From Polyangium sp. 6x1 (GTDB taxonomy: Bacteria > Myxococcota_A > Polyangia > Polyangiales > Polyangiaceae), in NCBI RefSeq assembly GCF_029946515.1, contig NZ_JARZHH010000096.1, positions 1 to 32,650 on the forward strand: 32,650 bases of DNA, in the 5' to 3' direction. Below, piece by piece: positions 23,295 through 31,980 of this stretch (position 1 is its first letter; every line of letters starts with the position of its first letter). The position numbers and the translations under genes are program-made. The notes beneath the pieces are model-generated. The model ran no database searches, was not told the DNA's origin, and was given only the letters and a program-made list of their open reading frames with translations.

Positions 23295-23939
23295 ATGAGC
23301 CTCGATTATTACTTCCACGTCGAGACGCGTCGCACCGGCGATTGGACCGTGCCGGAGGGGTTTCCCCAAAGCCCCTACCGACCCGAGCCGCTCGGCGAGT
23401 TCACCTGGATGCGTGGCCGATCCCGCTCTGCGCGGCTCTTTTTTGGTTCCTCCGCCGTCTTCCCGTTCAAGCCAGGGCCGCCCGAGAGCCGCGCGCGGTC
23501 GGCGCTCTTCCGCTCCCTCGGACCGGACTACGATTTCGAGGAGAACGAGCGGCGGATCTGCTGGATCCCGTATCCCGAGCTGATGGTCGACCTCTGGGAC
23601 GAGATGCGCCTCGTGCTCCAATGCGAGGTCGGGAGCCGTGACGCCGCGCTCTTCGGCGACGGCCGGCAGCGTTTCCCCGCGGACGCGCTCCGGGCCCGGG
23701 GCCACGACGATTTCCGGATCAGCCTCCTCCAGGAAGGCGAGATCGTGAACGAGCCGATCGACCGCACGCACGGAAAACACCGATTCGAGATCGAAGCGCT
23801 CGCGCCGGAGGTGCGTATCCCCGTGACCTTCGTCGCGTCCGTGCGCGGCTACCTCGGCGAAGCCCGCACGGAAGCGTTCCAAAGCCTGCGCGTATACGGG
23901 CGCGACGAAGATCTCCGGGTGGTCAGCATGTATTGTTGA
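23295..23939 (+). CDS. soluble protein of unknown function
   Basis: The 214-residue protein has no signal peptide or membrane segment. It is rich in aromatic and acidic residues, starts MSLDYYFHVETR and ends VVSMYC. A central segment (DYDFEENERRICWIPYPELM) and a C-terminal beta-rich part (EVRIPVTFVASVRGYLGEA) suggest a compact mixed fold. I recognise no family. The gene lies 19 bases after the AgmX-like lipoprotein and 35 bases before the HAD gene, so these three may form an operon. Codon use matches its neighbours, so the gene looks genuine. Confidence 0.72.
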   Translation: MSLDYYFHVETRRTGDWTVPEGFPQSPYRPEPLGEFTWMRGRSRSARLFFGSSAVFPFKPGPPESRARSALFRSLGPDYDFEENERRICWIPYPELMVDLWDEMRLVLQCEVGSRDAALFGDGRQRFPADALRARGHDDFRISLLQEGEIVNEPIDRTHGKHRFEIEALAPEVRIPVTFVASVRGYLGEARTEAFQSLRVYGRDEDLRVVSMYC

Positions 23940-23974
23940 CGATCGGCTCGCCCTCGTGATGTCCTCGATCCGCC

Positions 23975-24448
23975 ATGAAGATCGTGTTCCTGGACTTCGA
24001 CGGCGTGCTGAACCATTCCCTCATGCAGATCCTCGAAGACCGGGATACGCGGAAGCGCTTCAGCCCCCCCGCCGTCGAGCGGCTCAACACGATCGTGAAG
24101 CGCACCGGCGCGCGCGTCGTGGTCAGCTCGAGCTGGCGTGAATGGAACTCGGTCGACAAGCTGCGGACGCTGCTCGCCGAGGAAGGCTTCGTCGGCGAGG
24201 TCCTCGATCACACGCCCATCCTGCACCCGAGGACGATGCGCCTCCGCGATCCTAACCCCGGCGAGACGCGGTGCAGGGAAATCATGCAATGGCTCGACGC
24301 CCTGCCCGAGCGACCCGAGAGTTTTGTGGTCCTCGACGATCTCGACCTCGAATGGCTCGCCGCGTACCACGTCAAGACGGAGCTCGATACAGGGCTGCTC
24401 GACGGGCACGTGGAGGCGGCGGTCGACCTTTTGGGAGAAATCCCCTGA
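23975..24448 (+). CDS. stand-alone HAD-superfamily protein of the RNA-repair-associated (Swiss Army Knife) type
   Basis: The 157-residue protein starts KIVFLDFDGVLNHS, the HAD motif I with nucleophile Asp8 and second Asp10. Motif II is probably in RVVVSSSWREW (Ser run ~51-53). Motif IV is the acidic pair VVLDDLDLEWL near residue 117. The sequence pattern, with VERLNTIVKRTGA before motif II and a GL near the C-terminus, matches the HAD family first described in multidomain RNA-repair proteins. There it may act as a phosphatase on nucleic-acid ends (family knowledge). Here it is a single-domain protein with no ligase or kinase domain attached. The substrate is unknown. Confidence 0.85.
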   Translation: MKIVFLDFDGVLNHSLMQILEDRDTRKRFSPPAVERLNTIVKRTGARVVVSSSWREWNSVDKLRTLLAEEGFVGEVLDHTPILHPRTMRLRDPNPGETRCREIMQWLDALPERPESFVVLDDLDLEWLAAYHVKTELDTGLLDGHVEAAVDLLGEIP

Positions 24449-24471
24449 GAGGGTCTTCGACAGGCAGAGGA

Positions 24472-24528
24472 GGCGCCGCGCCGGGGCGCTGCCCCGGGCC
24501 CCGCGGGGCAGCGCCCCGGCGAGGCGCC
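24472..24528. terminator. long GC-rich hairpin between convergent genes
   Basis: Arms 24472-24495 and 24505-24528 are complementary over 24 bp with one mismatch, with a 9-base loop. The element sits in the gap between two convergent stop codons (24448 and 24536). There is no U-run on either strand, so a classical rho-independent terminator is unlikely. The arm sequence matches the GC-rich outer end of the repeat blocks at 8850 and 11004, so it may be a solo, palindromic remnant of that family. A bidirectional terminator role is inferred. Confidence 0.6.
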
Positions 24529-24535
24529 CCTCGAT

Positions 24536-25672
24536 CTAAGCCGCCTTCCGCCCGCGAACCTCGGCCGCGCGCACGAGCCCGTCGGCGGAGAGCTCGGGCG
24601 ACAGCATCCCGCGCTCGTGCATCTCGTGGATCATCCGTTCGAGGCGCGCCTCGTCGAAGCGGACGCCCAGCGCCTCGGCCGCGTGCGCGAGGAGCCTGCG
24701 CTCCCGGAGCGAGGCGCGCGCGTCGACGGCCGCGCCAATCTCGAGCGCATGATAAAAAGGTACCCGCGCCGAGGGCGGCACCTCGCCGAGGCGTACGTAC
24801 CAGCCAATCGGATCCGCGAGCCTCTCGTCGAGGCCGACCGACATGTCGGTCTCGCAGCCGCGCAGGAACGTGAAGAGGAGCGCCGTTTCCTCCGGCCGGA
24901 GCCGGCCGTCGGCCTCGAAGAGGAACCACAGGCCCTCGAAGAGCCGAGCCTTCGCGGGTGAAAGGCGCTCGTCCGAGAGGACACGCTCGAAGGCGGCGCG
25001 ATAACGCACGTATCGGAGGACGGTCTCGCCGAGCCTGTGCGTGGCCCGGTAATCCGTGAGGGCCGAGGTGACGATACCGACGAACGGGACGACGCCGCGG
25101 GCGAGGCTCTCGCCGAAGCGGCGCGCGGCGAGGCCCTGCGCGGCGCCTTCGACGTCGGCGCGGGCGAAGCGCGCGAGGGTCGCGCCCGGCCGTTCCTGCT
25201 CCTCTGGGACCTCCGCGCTGTCCTGCACGAGCTTGAAGAGCGCCCATACATCCGCCGGATCGTCCGCATGGAAGCGCAGCCCGACGCAGCCCGCGAGGCG
25301 GCACGCGACGTGGGTGTGCGTGATGAGGCGGAGCGAGGCGTCGAGCGCAGCGCTGAGCATGGCGGCGGGGACGGCGACGAGCGCGCCCATTCCTTGCGTG
25401 TTGGCGGTGAGCAAGGCGCCGCCCGTGGAGACGATGCCGACGCAGCCGCCGGCGAATGCGGAAAACAATGCGCTGCCGCGAAGGATCGGCTTGCCGCAGC
25501 CCTCTTCCGTCGCGGCCGCCTTCGCGGCGGCCGGCGCCTTCGCGGCCTCGTTGTATCGACGAATCGTGGTCGAGACGAGCCGGAGCAGGAGCGCGTCCGC
25601 CCAGCCGATCTCGGCCGAATGTTCGAGCGGGAAGGGGATCGCGGCGTTCACGGCCTGGGCTTGCGTGGTCAT
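24536..25672 (-). CDS. EcsC-like/TerB-like protein, function unknown
   Basis: The 378-residue protein has an N-terminal polar segment and a region (~65-130) rich in Gly/Ala with a weakly hydrophobic core (GSALFSAFAGGCVGIVSTGG). It continues with LRLITHTHVACRLAGCVGL, reminiscent of EcsC-family proteins. A second hydrophobic piece occurs near 185-205. The C-terminal part (~245-350) has the TerB-like helical pattern in which ADGxxxxEE recurs as FEADGRLRPEETALLFTFL. Both assignments are based on local patterns and are tentative. Proteins with these domains are often associated with membranes or tellurite/stress functions, but no direct role is established. The gene is followed within ~70 bases by a P450 gene upstream on the same strand. 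Confidence 0.65.
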   Translation of the reverse strand: MTTQAQAVNAAIPFPLEHSAEIGWADALLLRLVSTTIRRYNEAAKAPAAAKAAATEEGCGKPILRGSALFSAFAGGCVGIVSTGGALLTANTQGMGALVAVPAAMLSAALDASLRLITHTHVACRLAGCVGLRFHADDPADVWALFKLVQDSAEVPEEQERPGATLARFARADVEGAAQGLAARRFGESLARGVVPFVGIVTSALTDYRATHRLGETVLRYVRYRAAFERVLSDERLSPAKARLFEGLWFLFEADGRLRPEETALLFTFLRGCETDMSVGLDERLADPIGWYVRLGEVPPSARVPFYHALEIGAAVDARASLRERRLLAHAAEALGVRFDEARLERMIHEMHERGMLSPELSADGLVRAAEVRGRKAA

Positions 25673-25739
25673 GCTCCGAATGCCGCATCAAAAAACGTTC
25701 CCGCCCGAGCTCGGTCGCGCATGCCCGTGCGCCGCGCGC

Positions 25740-26921
25740 TCACGAGAGCCGCAGCAAAAGCTCCACCGGCCCACGCACAGGGAGCGCGCGATTGTACCGG
25801 ATCTCGCCTTTGCCTAGCTCTACCCGGTGAAAACGCCTCGTGAGGACCGAGACCGCGATCCGCGCCTCCATCCGCGCGAGCAGCGCGCCGATGCAGAAAT
25901 GGATCCCGTGCCCGAACTGCAAACCGCCTTGCGAGCCGCGATCGATGTCGAAGCGATCCGGATCCGCGAACCGACGCTCGTCCCGGTTGGCCGATGCCAC
26001 GAGCGCGAGGACGAGCGAGCCCTGCGGGATCGTCACCCCCGCGAGCGTCATGTCCGCCGTGGAGATGCGCGGGAGCGAATGGGCCGGCCCGTCGTACCGG
26101 AGCATTTCTTCGACGAACGGGGCGGCGAGCGCGGGCGATGCGCGGAGCCGATCCCAGAGCTCGGGCCGCCGTGCGAGGAGGATCATCGTATTGCTGAGCA
26201 GGTGCGTCGTCGTCTCGAGGCCGGCGTTCAGGAGGAGCACCAGAAAATCGACGACCTCCACCTCGGTGAGGGATGGGCCGTCCGCCTCGGCGCCGATCAG
26301 AGCGCTCACCGTATCGTCCGCCGGCTCCCGCCTCCTCGCGGCCACGACGCCCCGCAGATACCCGGAGAGGTCGGCGATCGTCGTCCGCACCCGCGTGGCG
26401 TGCGCCTCGCTCAGGGGCTCGGGTGCGATCGAGACGATATCGTCGGCCCAGCGCTTGAAATACACGTGCAGCGTGGAATCGAGGCCGAGGATCTCGCCGA
26501 TCGCGAACGCCGGCAGCGGGGTCGCGAAGGCCTTGACGAAATCGACCTCGCCCACGAGTTTGTCCGCGAGCTCTTCGGCGAGGCGCTCGACCTTCGGGGC
26601 GAGGCGGCTCACCGTGCCTCCGCCGAACGCCCGGGAGACCAGACTGCGGAGCCGCGTGTGCGCCGGCGGATCGAGCGCGAGCATCGAATGAACGAGCGGG
26701 TTGTACCCGATCCACGGAGGCTCCATGGCGGCCCGGAAGCCCTGCGAGGAGAAGAGCGCCGGGTTCTTCAGCACGAAGAGGACATCGGCCCAGCGGCTCA
26801 CGGCCCACATGCCGCCCGGATCGACCTGGCACACGGGGGACGACCCCCGCATCGCCGCGTAACGAGGGTACGGATCCGCCCGAAACGAGGGCGAGAGGAC
26901 ATCAAAACGTTCTTCTTTCAC
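25740..26921 (-). CDS. cytochrome P450
   Basis: The 393-residue class I-type soluble P450 begins at GTG (complement of 26919-26921), preceded by GGGGAGG seven bases upstream. A longer upstream frame encodes an Arg-rich segment unlike P450 N-termini. Landmarks are DPPAHTRLRSLV (~84-95), a canonical I-helix Ala233-Gly-Leu-Glu236-Thr-Thr238, K-helix Glu272-x-x-Arg275, and heme loop Phe337-Gly-His-Gly-Ile-His-Phe-Cys344-Ile-Gly. Unlike the P450 at 14574, it keeps the acid in the I-helix. The substrate is unknown. It is divergent from an ECF sigma gene with a gap of about 146 bases, and lies upstream of the EcsC/TerB-like gene on the same strand. Confidence 0.93.
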   Translation of the reverse strand: MKEERFDVLSPSFRADPYPRYAAMRGSSPVCQVDPGGMWAVSRWADVLFVLKNPALFSSQGFRAAMEPPWIGYNPLVHSMLALDPPAHTRLRSLVSRAFGGGTVSRLAPKVERLAEELADKLVGEVDFVKAFATPLPAFAIGEILGLDSTLHVYFKRWADDIVSIAPEPLSEAHATRVRTTIADLSGYLRGVVAARRREPADDTVSALIGAEADGPSLTEVEVVDFLVLLLNAGLETTTHLLSNTMILLARRPELWDRLRASPALAAPFVEEMLRYDGPAHSLPRISTADMTLAGVTIPQGSLVLALVASANRDERRFADPDRFDIDRGSQGGLQFGHGIHFCIGALLARMEARIAVSVLTRRFHRVELGKGEIRYNRALPVRGPVELLLRLS

Positions 26922-27067
26922 GGCGTGCCTCCCCGGTCCGCGCCCGCGGACCACGCAGCCGCTTCGAGCACGCCGCGCGCCAGGGTCGGAATCCGTGCCG
27001 CGCGCGCGGGCAGAGCCGCGCGGAGGCCAAAAAACATCCGCCGAGGAAACCGGCCGGGCCCTCGCGC

Positions 27068-27736
27068 ATGATGGGGGCAAAGGGTACCTCCTTCGTGCCG
27101 AGCCCGAACCTCGCCCCCCCGGACGTTGCCGACCTCCTCGCGCCCCTCGCGCCGAAGAGGCTCGCCCCCGAGCGTCCGCCCCCGAGCGAGGCTGCCCAAG
27201 CGCGCGCTGCGGAGCTGCCCCGGACGGCCACGCCGAGCGCGGTCGAGGCCCTCTACCGCAAGCACCACGGCCTCGTGTATCGCCTCGCGCTGCGCTACGG
27301 CAAGGGCAACGTCGCCTGGGCCGAGGACATCACCCAGGAGGTCTTCATCGACCTCATGAAGGCCCTGCCCGAGCTTCGCGACCACGACGACCTCGCGGGC
27401 TGGCTCTATCGCGCCACCACGAACCGCTGCATGAGCCGCCTGCGTCGGGAGCGATTCCGCTCGCTCGCGCCGATCCGCTGGCTCTTCGGCGAACACCAGC
27501 CCGAGCCCGAGCAGCCCGACACGCTGGTGATGGCCCGCGACGATCTGCGCCGCGCGATCGAGGCGCTCTCCGCGCTGCCCGTCAAGGAGCAGGTGGCCTT
27601 CTCGATGTACTGGCTCGACGGCAAGGAGCAGGAGGAGATCGGCCAGATCCTCGGCCATTCCAAGGGATACGTCTGCAAGTTGATCCAGCGCGCCGTCGAG
27701 AGGCTGAAAAAGGACGGCTGGGGGGGCTTTCCATGA
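27068..27736 (+). CDS. ECF-family RNA polymerase sigma factor
   Basis: The 222-residue protein has a Pro-rich N-terminal extension (~1-55). Region 2 follows with LYRKHHGLVYRLALRYGKGN and the helix ITQEVFIDLMKAL, then WLYRATTNRCMSRLRRE. Region 4 (~160-215) includes EQEEIGQILGHSKGYVCKLI. ATG codons at 27068 and 27071 are adjacent; either could start. The stop overlaps the next ATG (TTCCATGA), giving translational coupling to a membrane protein. The pair resembles the sigma/TPR pair at 5034-6421 in layout but not in sequence of the partner. It is divergent from the P450 at 25740-26921. Confidence 0.92.
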   Translation: MMGAKGTSFVPSPNLAPPDVADLLAPLAPKRLAPERPPPSEAAQARAAELPRTATPSAVEALYRKHHGLVYRLALRYGKGNVAWAEDITQEVFIDLMKALPELRDHDDLAGWLYRATTNRCMSRLRRERFRSLAPIRWLFGEHQPEPEQPDTLVMARDDLRRAIEALSALPVKEQVAFSMYWLDGKEQEEIGQILGHSKGYVCKLIQRAVERLKKDGWGGFP

Positions 27737-28977
27737 CCACGCCCGCGCCAAACGATCTGCTCGCGCGGCTGCGAGCCGCCGACGAGCTTTATGCGCAAGC
27801 CGCGCCGGATCCGGCGCTCGGGGCGCGGATCGGCGCGCGCCTGCGGGGGCTCTCCGCGGAGCCGCGGCGCGCCGCGTGGACCCCGTCGATCCGGGGGTTC
27901 GGGCGTCCGCTCGCCCTCGTGCTGACCTGCGCCGCCGTGCTTTTCCTCTCGCTCGACGACGACACGCCGCACGCTCGGTCCGGGCTCGCCTCGCCGAAGC
28001 GCCCCGAATTCGCGGCCGATCCGGAGGTGTCCCCGGCCGCCGAGCGCGCGTCGGAGGCGAACCCGCGTGCGTTCGAGCCACCACGATCTCCCGCTCCGCG
28101 CGCCTCCGAGGCCCAGCCGCCCGCGCCGTCCCCGTCCTGGCGTGCGCCGGAATCGGCATCTCCCTTCGAATCGGATCCCGAGCGATCGAGGGATGGCGTT
28201 CGTCGGAGCCCGAAAAACCACGTGCCCCCGGGACCTCGTTCCCGCGTGCATACGCCCGGCGGGCCCTTGGATCAGGACGGCTCCGAGGGGCTCGTGTTCT
28301 GGTCGCCGACGCAAGCTCTCCCCGGCGAATCACGCGCGCCCACATACGGCGCGGCCGGCGGCGACCGCGGCCCGAATGCGAGCACGCCAAAGCCTCCCGG
28401 GGCCGTGGATCCGCCTCCGCAGGCCTCCTGCGCGACGCCCGAGACCTGGAAGGAGCGTGCCGAGCTCGATTGCGACGACAATGGCCTCGCGCTCGCCGAG
28501 ATCACCTATCTCGATCCGTGCGGCGACGGCCTCTTTCGGAGCGCCGAGCACGAATGCGCGGAGCCCGATCCAGAGGTCAACGTGTGCACGACCGACACCG
28601 TGGGCGACGGCATCACGTGCCAGGATCCGGCCTCACTCAAGGACATCGCTTACCAGGCCTGCCAGCTCGCGGGTCAGCAGATGGTGGATTTTCAGTACAC
28701 GAGCGGCGATTGCGGCTGGATGACGCGGCAAGCGAGTTACACGTGTTGCCCGCCGATCGTCGATCCGCCGCCGCCGCCGCCGCCGAACCCGCCGCCCGAG
28801 GTCTGTCAAAGCGGCTCCCTCGGTGACGGCGTGACCTGCGTCGACCGGGCCGTCCTCAAGGAGCAGGCGTACGCGGCTTGCAACGAGCTCGGTCTTTCCC
28901 TCGGCGACCTCCAGTTCGCGGGGGATTGTGCGGTCGACCAGGGCTCGAAGATCGGTTTTTCGTGCTGCGGGCCTTGA
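27733..28977 (+). CDS. single-pass membrane protein with three cysteine-rich repeats, putative sigma regulator
   Basis: The 414-residue protein has a short cytoplasmic N-terminus (~1-54; LLARLRAADELYAQAA) and one membrane segment (~57-74; PLALVLTCAAVLFLSL). A long low-complexity Pro/Ser/Arg region (~75-235) follows, then three cysteine-rich modules (~238-412). Modules 2 and 3 share the pattern C-x(3-4)-[ST]-x-GDG-[IV]-TC, then LK-x2-AY-x-AC, a Gly-containing turn, GDC or DC, and a final CC; module 1 is more diverged. There is no zinc-anti-sigma motif. Translational overlap with the sigma gene suggests a sensor/anti-sigma-like role. The same module appears in the lipoprotein 92 bases downstream. 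Function is inferred from arrangement. Confidence 0.85.
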   Translation: MTTPAPNDLLARLRAADELYAQAAPDPALGARIGARLRGLSAEPRRAAWTPSIRGFGRPLALVLTCAAVLFLSLDDDTPHARSGLASPKRPEFAADPEVSPAAERASEANPRAFEPPRSPAPRASEAQPPAPSPSWRAPESASPFESDPERSRDGVRRSPKNHVPPGPRSRVHTPGGPLDQDGSEGLVFWSPTQALPGESRAPTYGAAGGDRGPNASTPKPPGAVDPPPQASCATPETWKERAELDCDDNGLALAEITYLDPCGDGLFRSAEHECAEPDPEVNVCTTDTVGDGITCQDPASLKDIAYQACQLAGQQMVDFQYTSGDCGWMTRQASYTCCPPIVDPPPPPPPNPPPEVCQSGSLGDGVTCVDRAVLKEQAYAACNELGLSLGDLQFAGDCAVDQGSKIGFSCCGP

Positions 28978-29068
28978 CGAAAAAAAGAGGAAACGCGAGG
29001 CCACCTCGCGATTGAAAGAATACGGATGTCACGACGGCGCCCCACTCGCGGGGCGCGTGGAGGTACCC

Positions 29069-29701
29069 ATGCGTTTGTCGAATGGAATGGGCTCGTTCCT
29101 GTTTGCCTTGGTATCGTCCGGGCTCGTCGCCTGCACGGCCGACGTGCGCCAGGGCAGCGGGGAGGACGTTTCGAAGGGCGCCCTCGAAGGGGAAGGGGAA
29201 GGCAAGGGGAGCCAGGCGATCCCCAAGGGCGAGGACCCGGAGGGCGGGGAGACGCCGTCCGGCTGCATCGAGGGCACAGTGGAGAGCGCGGCCTGCGAGG
29301 ATCCCGGGGTCCTGAAGGATCAGGCCTATGCGATCTGCGTCGCGGAGGGCCTCCTGTTCACGGCGTTCGATTACCAGGGCGGCGATTGCGGCTGGCAGAC
29401 GACGCAAGCCCATTACGAATGTTGCGCCGAGCCCCCGCCGCCGCCCGAGCCCCCCCATACCGATCCGCCGCCGCCGAACCCGCCGCCGCCGCCCGAGCCC
29501 CCGCCCATCTGCGCGAGCGGCTCGATCGGCGACGGCGTCACCTGCCAGCCGGGGGACATGCTCAAGCTCGCCGCCTACGAGGCGTGCGAGCAGGCGGGGC
29601 TCCAGCTCTTCGACCTCGTCGGCGACGTGGGCGATTGCAGCCCCGGGGAGGCCCTCGAGTTGACCTACTCCTGCACGGGGCCGGACGGCGTTTGCCCTTG
29701 A
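29069..29701 (+). CDS. lipoprotein with two cysteine-rich repeats, companion of the upstream membrane protein
   Basis: The 210-residue protein has a signal peptide and lipobox SGLVAC; GGAGG lies six bases before the ATG at 29069. An acidic Gly/Glu-rich stalk (~25-60) precedes two copies of the cysteine-rich module. The first contains the motif LKDQAYAICVAEGLL followed by GGDCGW and CC. The second contains SIGDGVTC, LKLAAYEACEQAGLQL and GDC. A Pro-rich linker separates them (PPPPPEPP repeats). The module is otherwise seen in the adjacent membrane protein, so the two proteins likely interact or bind the same ligand on the cell surface. It converges with the VOC gene, 11 bases away. Confidence 0.85.
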   Translation: MRLSNGMGSFLFALVSSGLVACTADVRQGSGEDVSKGALEGEGEGKGSQAIPKGEDPEGGETPSGCIEGTVESAACEDPGVLKDQAYAICVAEGLLFTAFDYQGGDCGWQTTQAHYECCAEPPPPPEPPHTDPPPPNPPPPPEPPPICASGSIGDGVTCQPGDMLKLAAYEACEQAGLQLFDLVGDVGDCSPGEALELTYSCTGPDGVCP

Positions 29702-29712
29702 TCAGACGCTGA

Positions 29713-29715
<3 letters not shown>
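29699..29715. repeat. short palindrome spanning both convergent stop codons
   Basis: TGATCAG (29699-29705) and CTGATCA (29709-29715) form a perfect 7-bp inverted repeat with a 3-base loop. The outermost TGA of each strand is the stop codon of the two convergent genes (lipoprotein on plus, VOC protein on minus). It could be a weak bidirectional terminator or a coincidence of convergent stops. Confidence 0.4.
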
Positions 29716-30129
<414 letters not shown>

Positions 30130-30224
30130 GTGCGCCTCCGTGCCGGTAGGTTCGTCGTATGGACCCAGCAGGGGGTCCAAACTCATCGGTCCAAGAGAAG
30201 TTTTTTTCGACCCGGCAGGGCAGG

Positions 30225-31229
30225 TTACGGCGCGAGCTCGAGGGGCAGGCCGAACCGCGGGAAAAGCGCCGCCGTGTCGAGGAAGGAGTTCATCGCGGCG
30301 ATCCGATCGCCGCGCAGCTCCAGCACGATGAGCGCCCACGGCTTGTAGGGCTCGCCCGGCGCGTGCGGAGGACGGTACTGCCCGAAGGCCGGCGAGCCGC
30401 ACGCCGCCGTCGGCACGAGCCGCGATCCGCGACACCCCGCGCCGCGACCCATGAGCCAGGCCAGGATGGAGGTGTGCCCTTGCAACCAGAGCGAGTACGG
30501 CGGCATCGAGAGCGTCGCGTCCTCGTGCAGCAGCGCGGCGAACGCGTCCATGTCGTACCGCTCGAACGCGTCGACGTAACGATGGAGCAAGGTCGTCTGG
30601 ACGTCCGCGAGCGGCGCCCGCTCCTCCGTGAGGTCGCGCGTCGAGAGCGTGGCGCGGGCGCGCTGCAGGGCGCTGTTCACCGCGGCGACCGAGGTCCCGA
30701 GGCTCTCGGCCACCTCCGCGGCGGCCCAGCCGAGGACCTCGGTGAGGAGCAGGATCGCCCGCTGCTTCGGCGGTAGGTGCTGGAGCGCGGCCACGAACGC
30801 GAGGCGGATGCTCTGGCGCATCGACACGATCTCGGCCGGGGTCGCGTCGTCGGGCACGGCGCGCGCATCGGGAATGGGCTCGATCCAGCTCGAAGCGGGC
30901 AGGGTGCCGAGGGTGTCGTCGACCGTGCCGACGGGGCCGCACTCCATCGGGCGGATGCGGCGCGAGCGATCGGAGAGCGCGTCGAGGCAGACGTTCGTCG
31001 CGATGCGATAAAGCCAGGTGCGCAGGGACGAACGGCCGTCGAACTGGGAAAAACTGCGCCAGGCGCGCAGCATCGTCTCCTGCACCGCGTCCTCGGCCTC
31101 CGAGACCGACCCGAGCATGCGATAGCAATGCCCGGTGAGCGCGGCGCGATGTTCCTCGAGCTTCTGCGCGGTCGCCGGGCTGACGTCGAGGCCGGCGCCG
31201 TGCTTCATCGGAGACGAGAGGTCAGCCAT
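30225..31229 (-). CDS. ECF-like sigma factor with SnoaL-like C-terminal domain (SigG/SigX5 type)
   Basis: The 334-residue protein has region 2 (~25-95; [20 protein letters not shown], then [19 protein letters not shown]) and region 4 (~140-200; [20 protein letters not shown], then [18 protein letters not shown]). An extra C-terminal domain (~205-334; [28 protein letters not shown]) has the SnoaL/NTF2-like pattern. This architecture is that of the SigG/TIGR02960-like ECF group, where the C-terminal domain may replace a separate anti-sigma factor (family knowledge). The start is the ATG complementary to 31227-31229; a second ATG seven codons downstream is possible. It is divergent from ohr and upstream of a VOC gene, suggesting an oxidative or electrophile stress role (inference). 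Confidence 0.92.
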   Translation of the reverse strand: MADLSSPMKHGAGLDVSPATAQKLEEHRAALTGHCYRMLGSVSEAEDAVQETMLRAWRSFSQFDGRSSLRTWLYRIATNVCLDALSDRSRRIRPMECGPVGTVDDTLGTLPASSWIEPIPDARAVPDDATPAEIVSMRQSIRLAFVAALQHLPPKQRAILLLTEVLGWAAAEVAESLGTSVAAVNSALQRARATLSTRDLTEERAPLADVQTTLLHRYVDAFERYDMDAFAALLHEDATLSMPPYSLWLQGHTSILAWLMGRGAGCRGSRLVPTAACGSPAFGQYRPPHAPGEPYKPWALIVLELRGDRIAAMNSFLDTAALFPRFGLPLELAP

Positions 31230-31497
31230 CGGGGCCGTGTTTAACAGGTCCGCCCCCCGGGACAAACCCCGATCGCCGCCGACAGCAAGATTTCGCGCAC
31301 GAACGGCCCGCCGTCGGTCGGGGAGGGGAGCGAGCGGCCCCTCGGCGACGGGACCGTCTCCAGCGGATCGAGGTCCATCACCGAAGGGATCGTGGCGAGC
31401 GCCCGCTCCGCGGGAGCACGACCGCCGCGCAGATTTCGATTGCACCCGCGGCCTCACGGCCGAAAAGGAGGTTCACATCCGAAGAGAGGAGCGAAGC

Positions 31498-31914
31498 ATG
31501 AAGGTTCTGTACACGGCGAACGCGGCGGCGACGAACGGGCGCGAGGGGCGCGTGAAGACGGACGACGGCAAGGTGGACCTCGGGCTCAGCATGCCCAAGG
31601 GCCTCGGCGGCCCGGGCGGGGAGGGGACGAACCCCGAGCAGCTCTTCGCGATGGGCTATTCGGCCTGCTTCGGCAGCGCGCTCGCGCTCGTCGCCCGCAT
31701 GCAGAAGGTGCAGACCGGGCCCGTGCAGATCGAGGCCAAGGTCTCGCTGGGCTCGGACGACACCGGCGGCTTCGGCCTCGCCGTGGAGCTCGTCGGCCAC
31801 ATCCCGAACCTGCCGCGCGAGCAGGCCGAGGCGCTGATGCACGCGGCCCACCAAGTTTGTCCTTACTCGAAGGCCACGCGCGGCAACATCGAGGTCAAGC
31901 TCTCCGTGGCCTGA
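31498..31914 (+). CDS. ohr: organic hydroperoxide resistance protein (Ohr)
   Basis: The 138-residue protein is of the Ohr/OsmC family, with GAGGAG upstream of the ATG. The N-terminal strand YTANAAATNGREGRVKTDDG, the NPEQLFAMGYSACFGSAL segment with the first reactive Cys, and VCPYSKATRGN with the second Cys are diagnostic. The two cysteines reduce organic peroxides using thiol donors, typically lipoyl proteins (family knowledge). Length is standard. No ohrR regulator is adjacent; instead the gene is divergent from the SigG-like sigma factor, with ~270 bases between, which may contain promoters for both. This sequence shows no other regulatory site that I can name. Confidence 0.95.
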   Translation: MKVLYTANAAATNGREGRVKTDDGKVDLGLSMPKGLGGPGGEGTNPEQLFAMGYSACFGSALALVARMQKVQTGPVQIEAKVSLGSDDTGGFGLAVELVGHIPNLPREQAEALMHAAHQVCPYSKATRGNIEVKLSVA

Positions 31915-31980
31915 GGTCTCGATCGGGGCGGATCCGGTGTGGACACTGGCGACGCCGAGGTCACGCCCCACAGACCTCGC

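Noticed and set aside
28994-29010. 7-bp hairpin (CGCGAGG/CCTCGCG) between the membrane protein and lipoprotein, considered as a terminator
   Set aside because: On the plus strand no U-run follows. The A-run before it would make a terminator only for the minus strand, where no gene ends nearby. It could be an attenuator, but there is no evidence.
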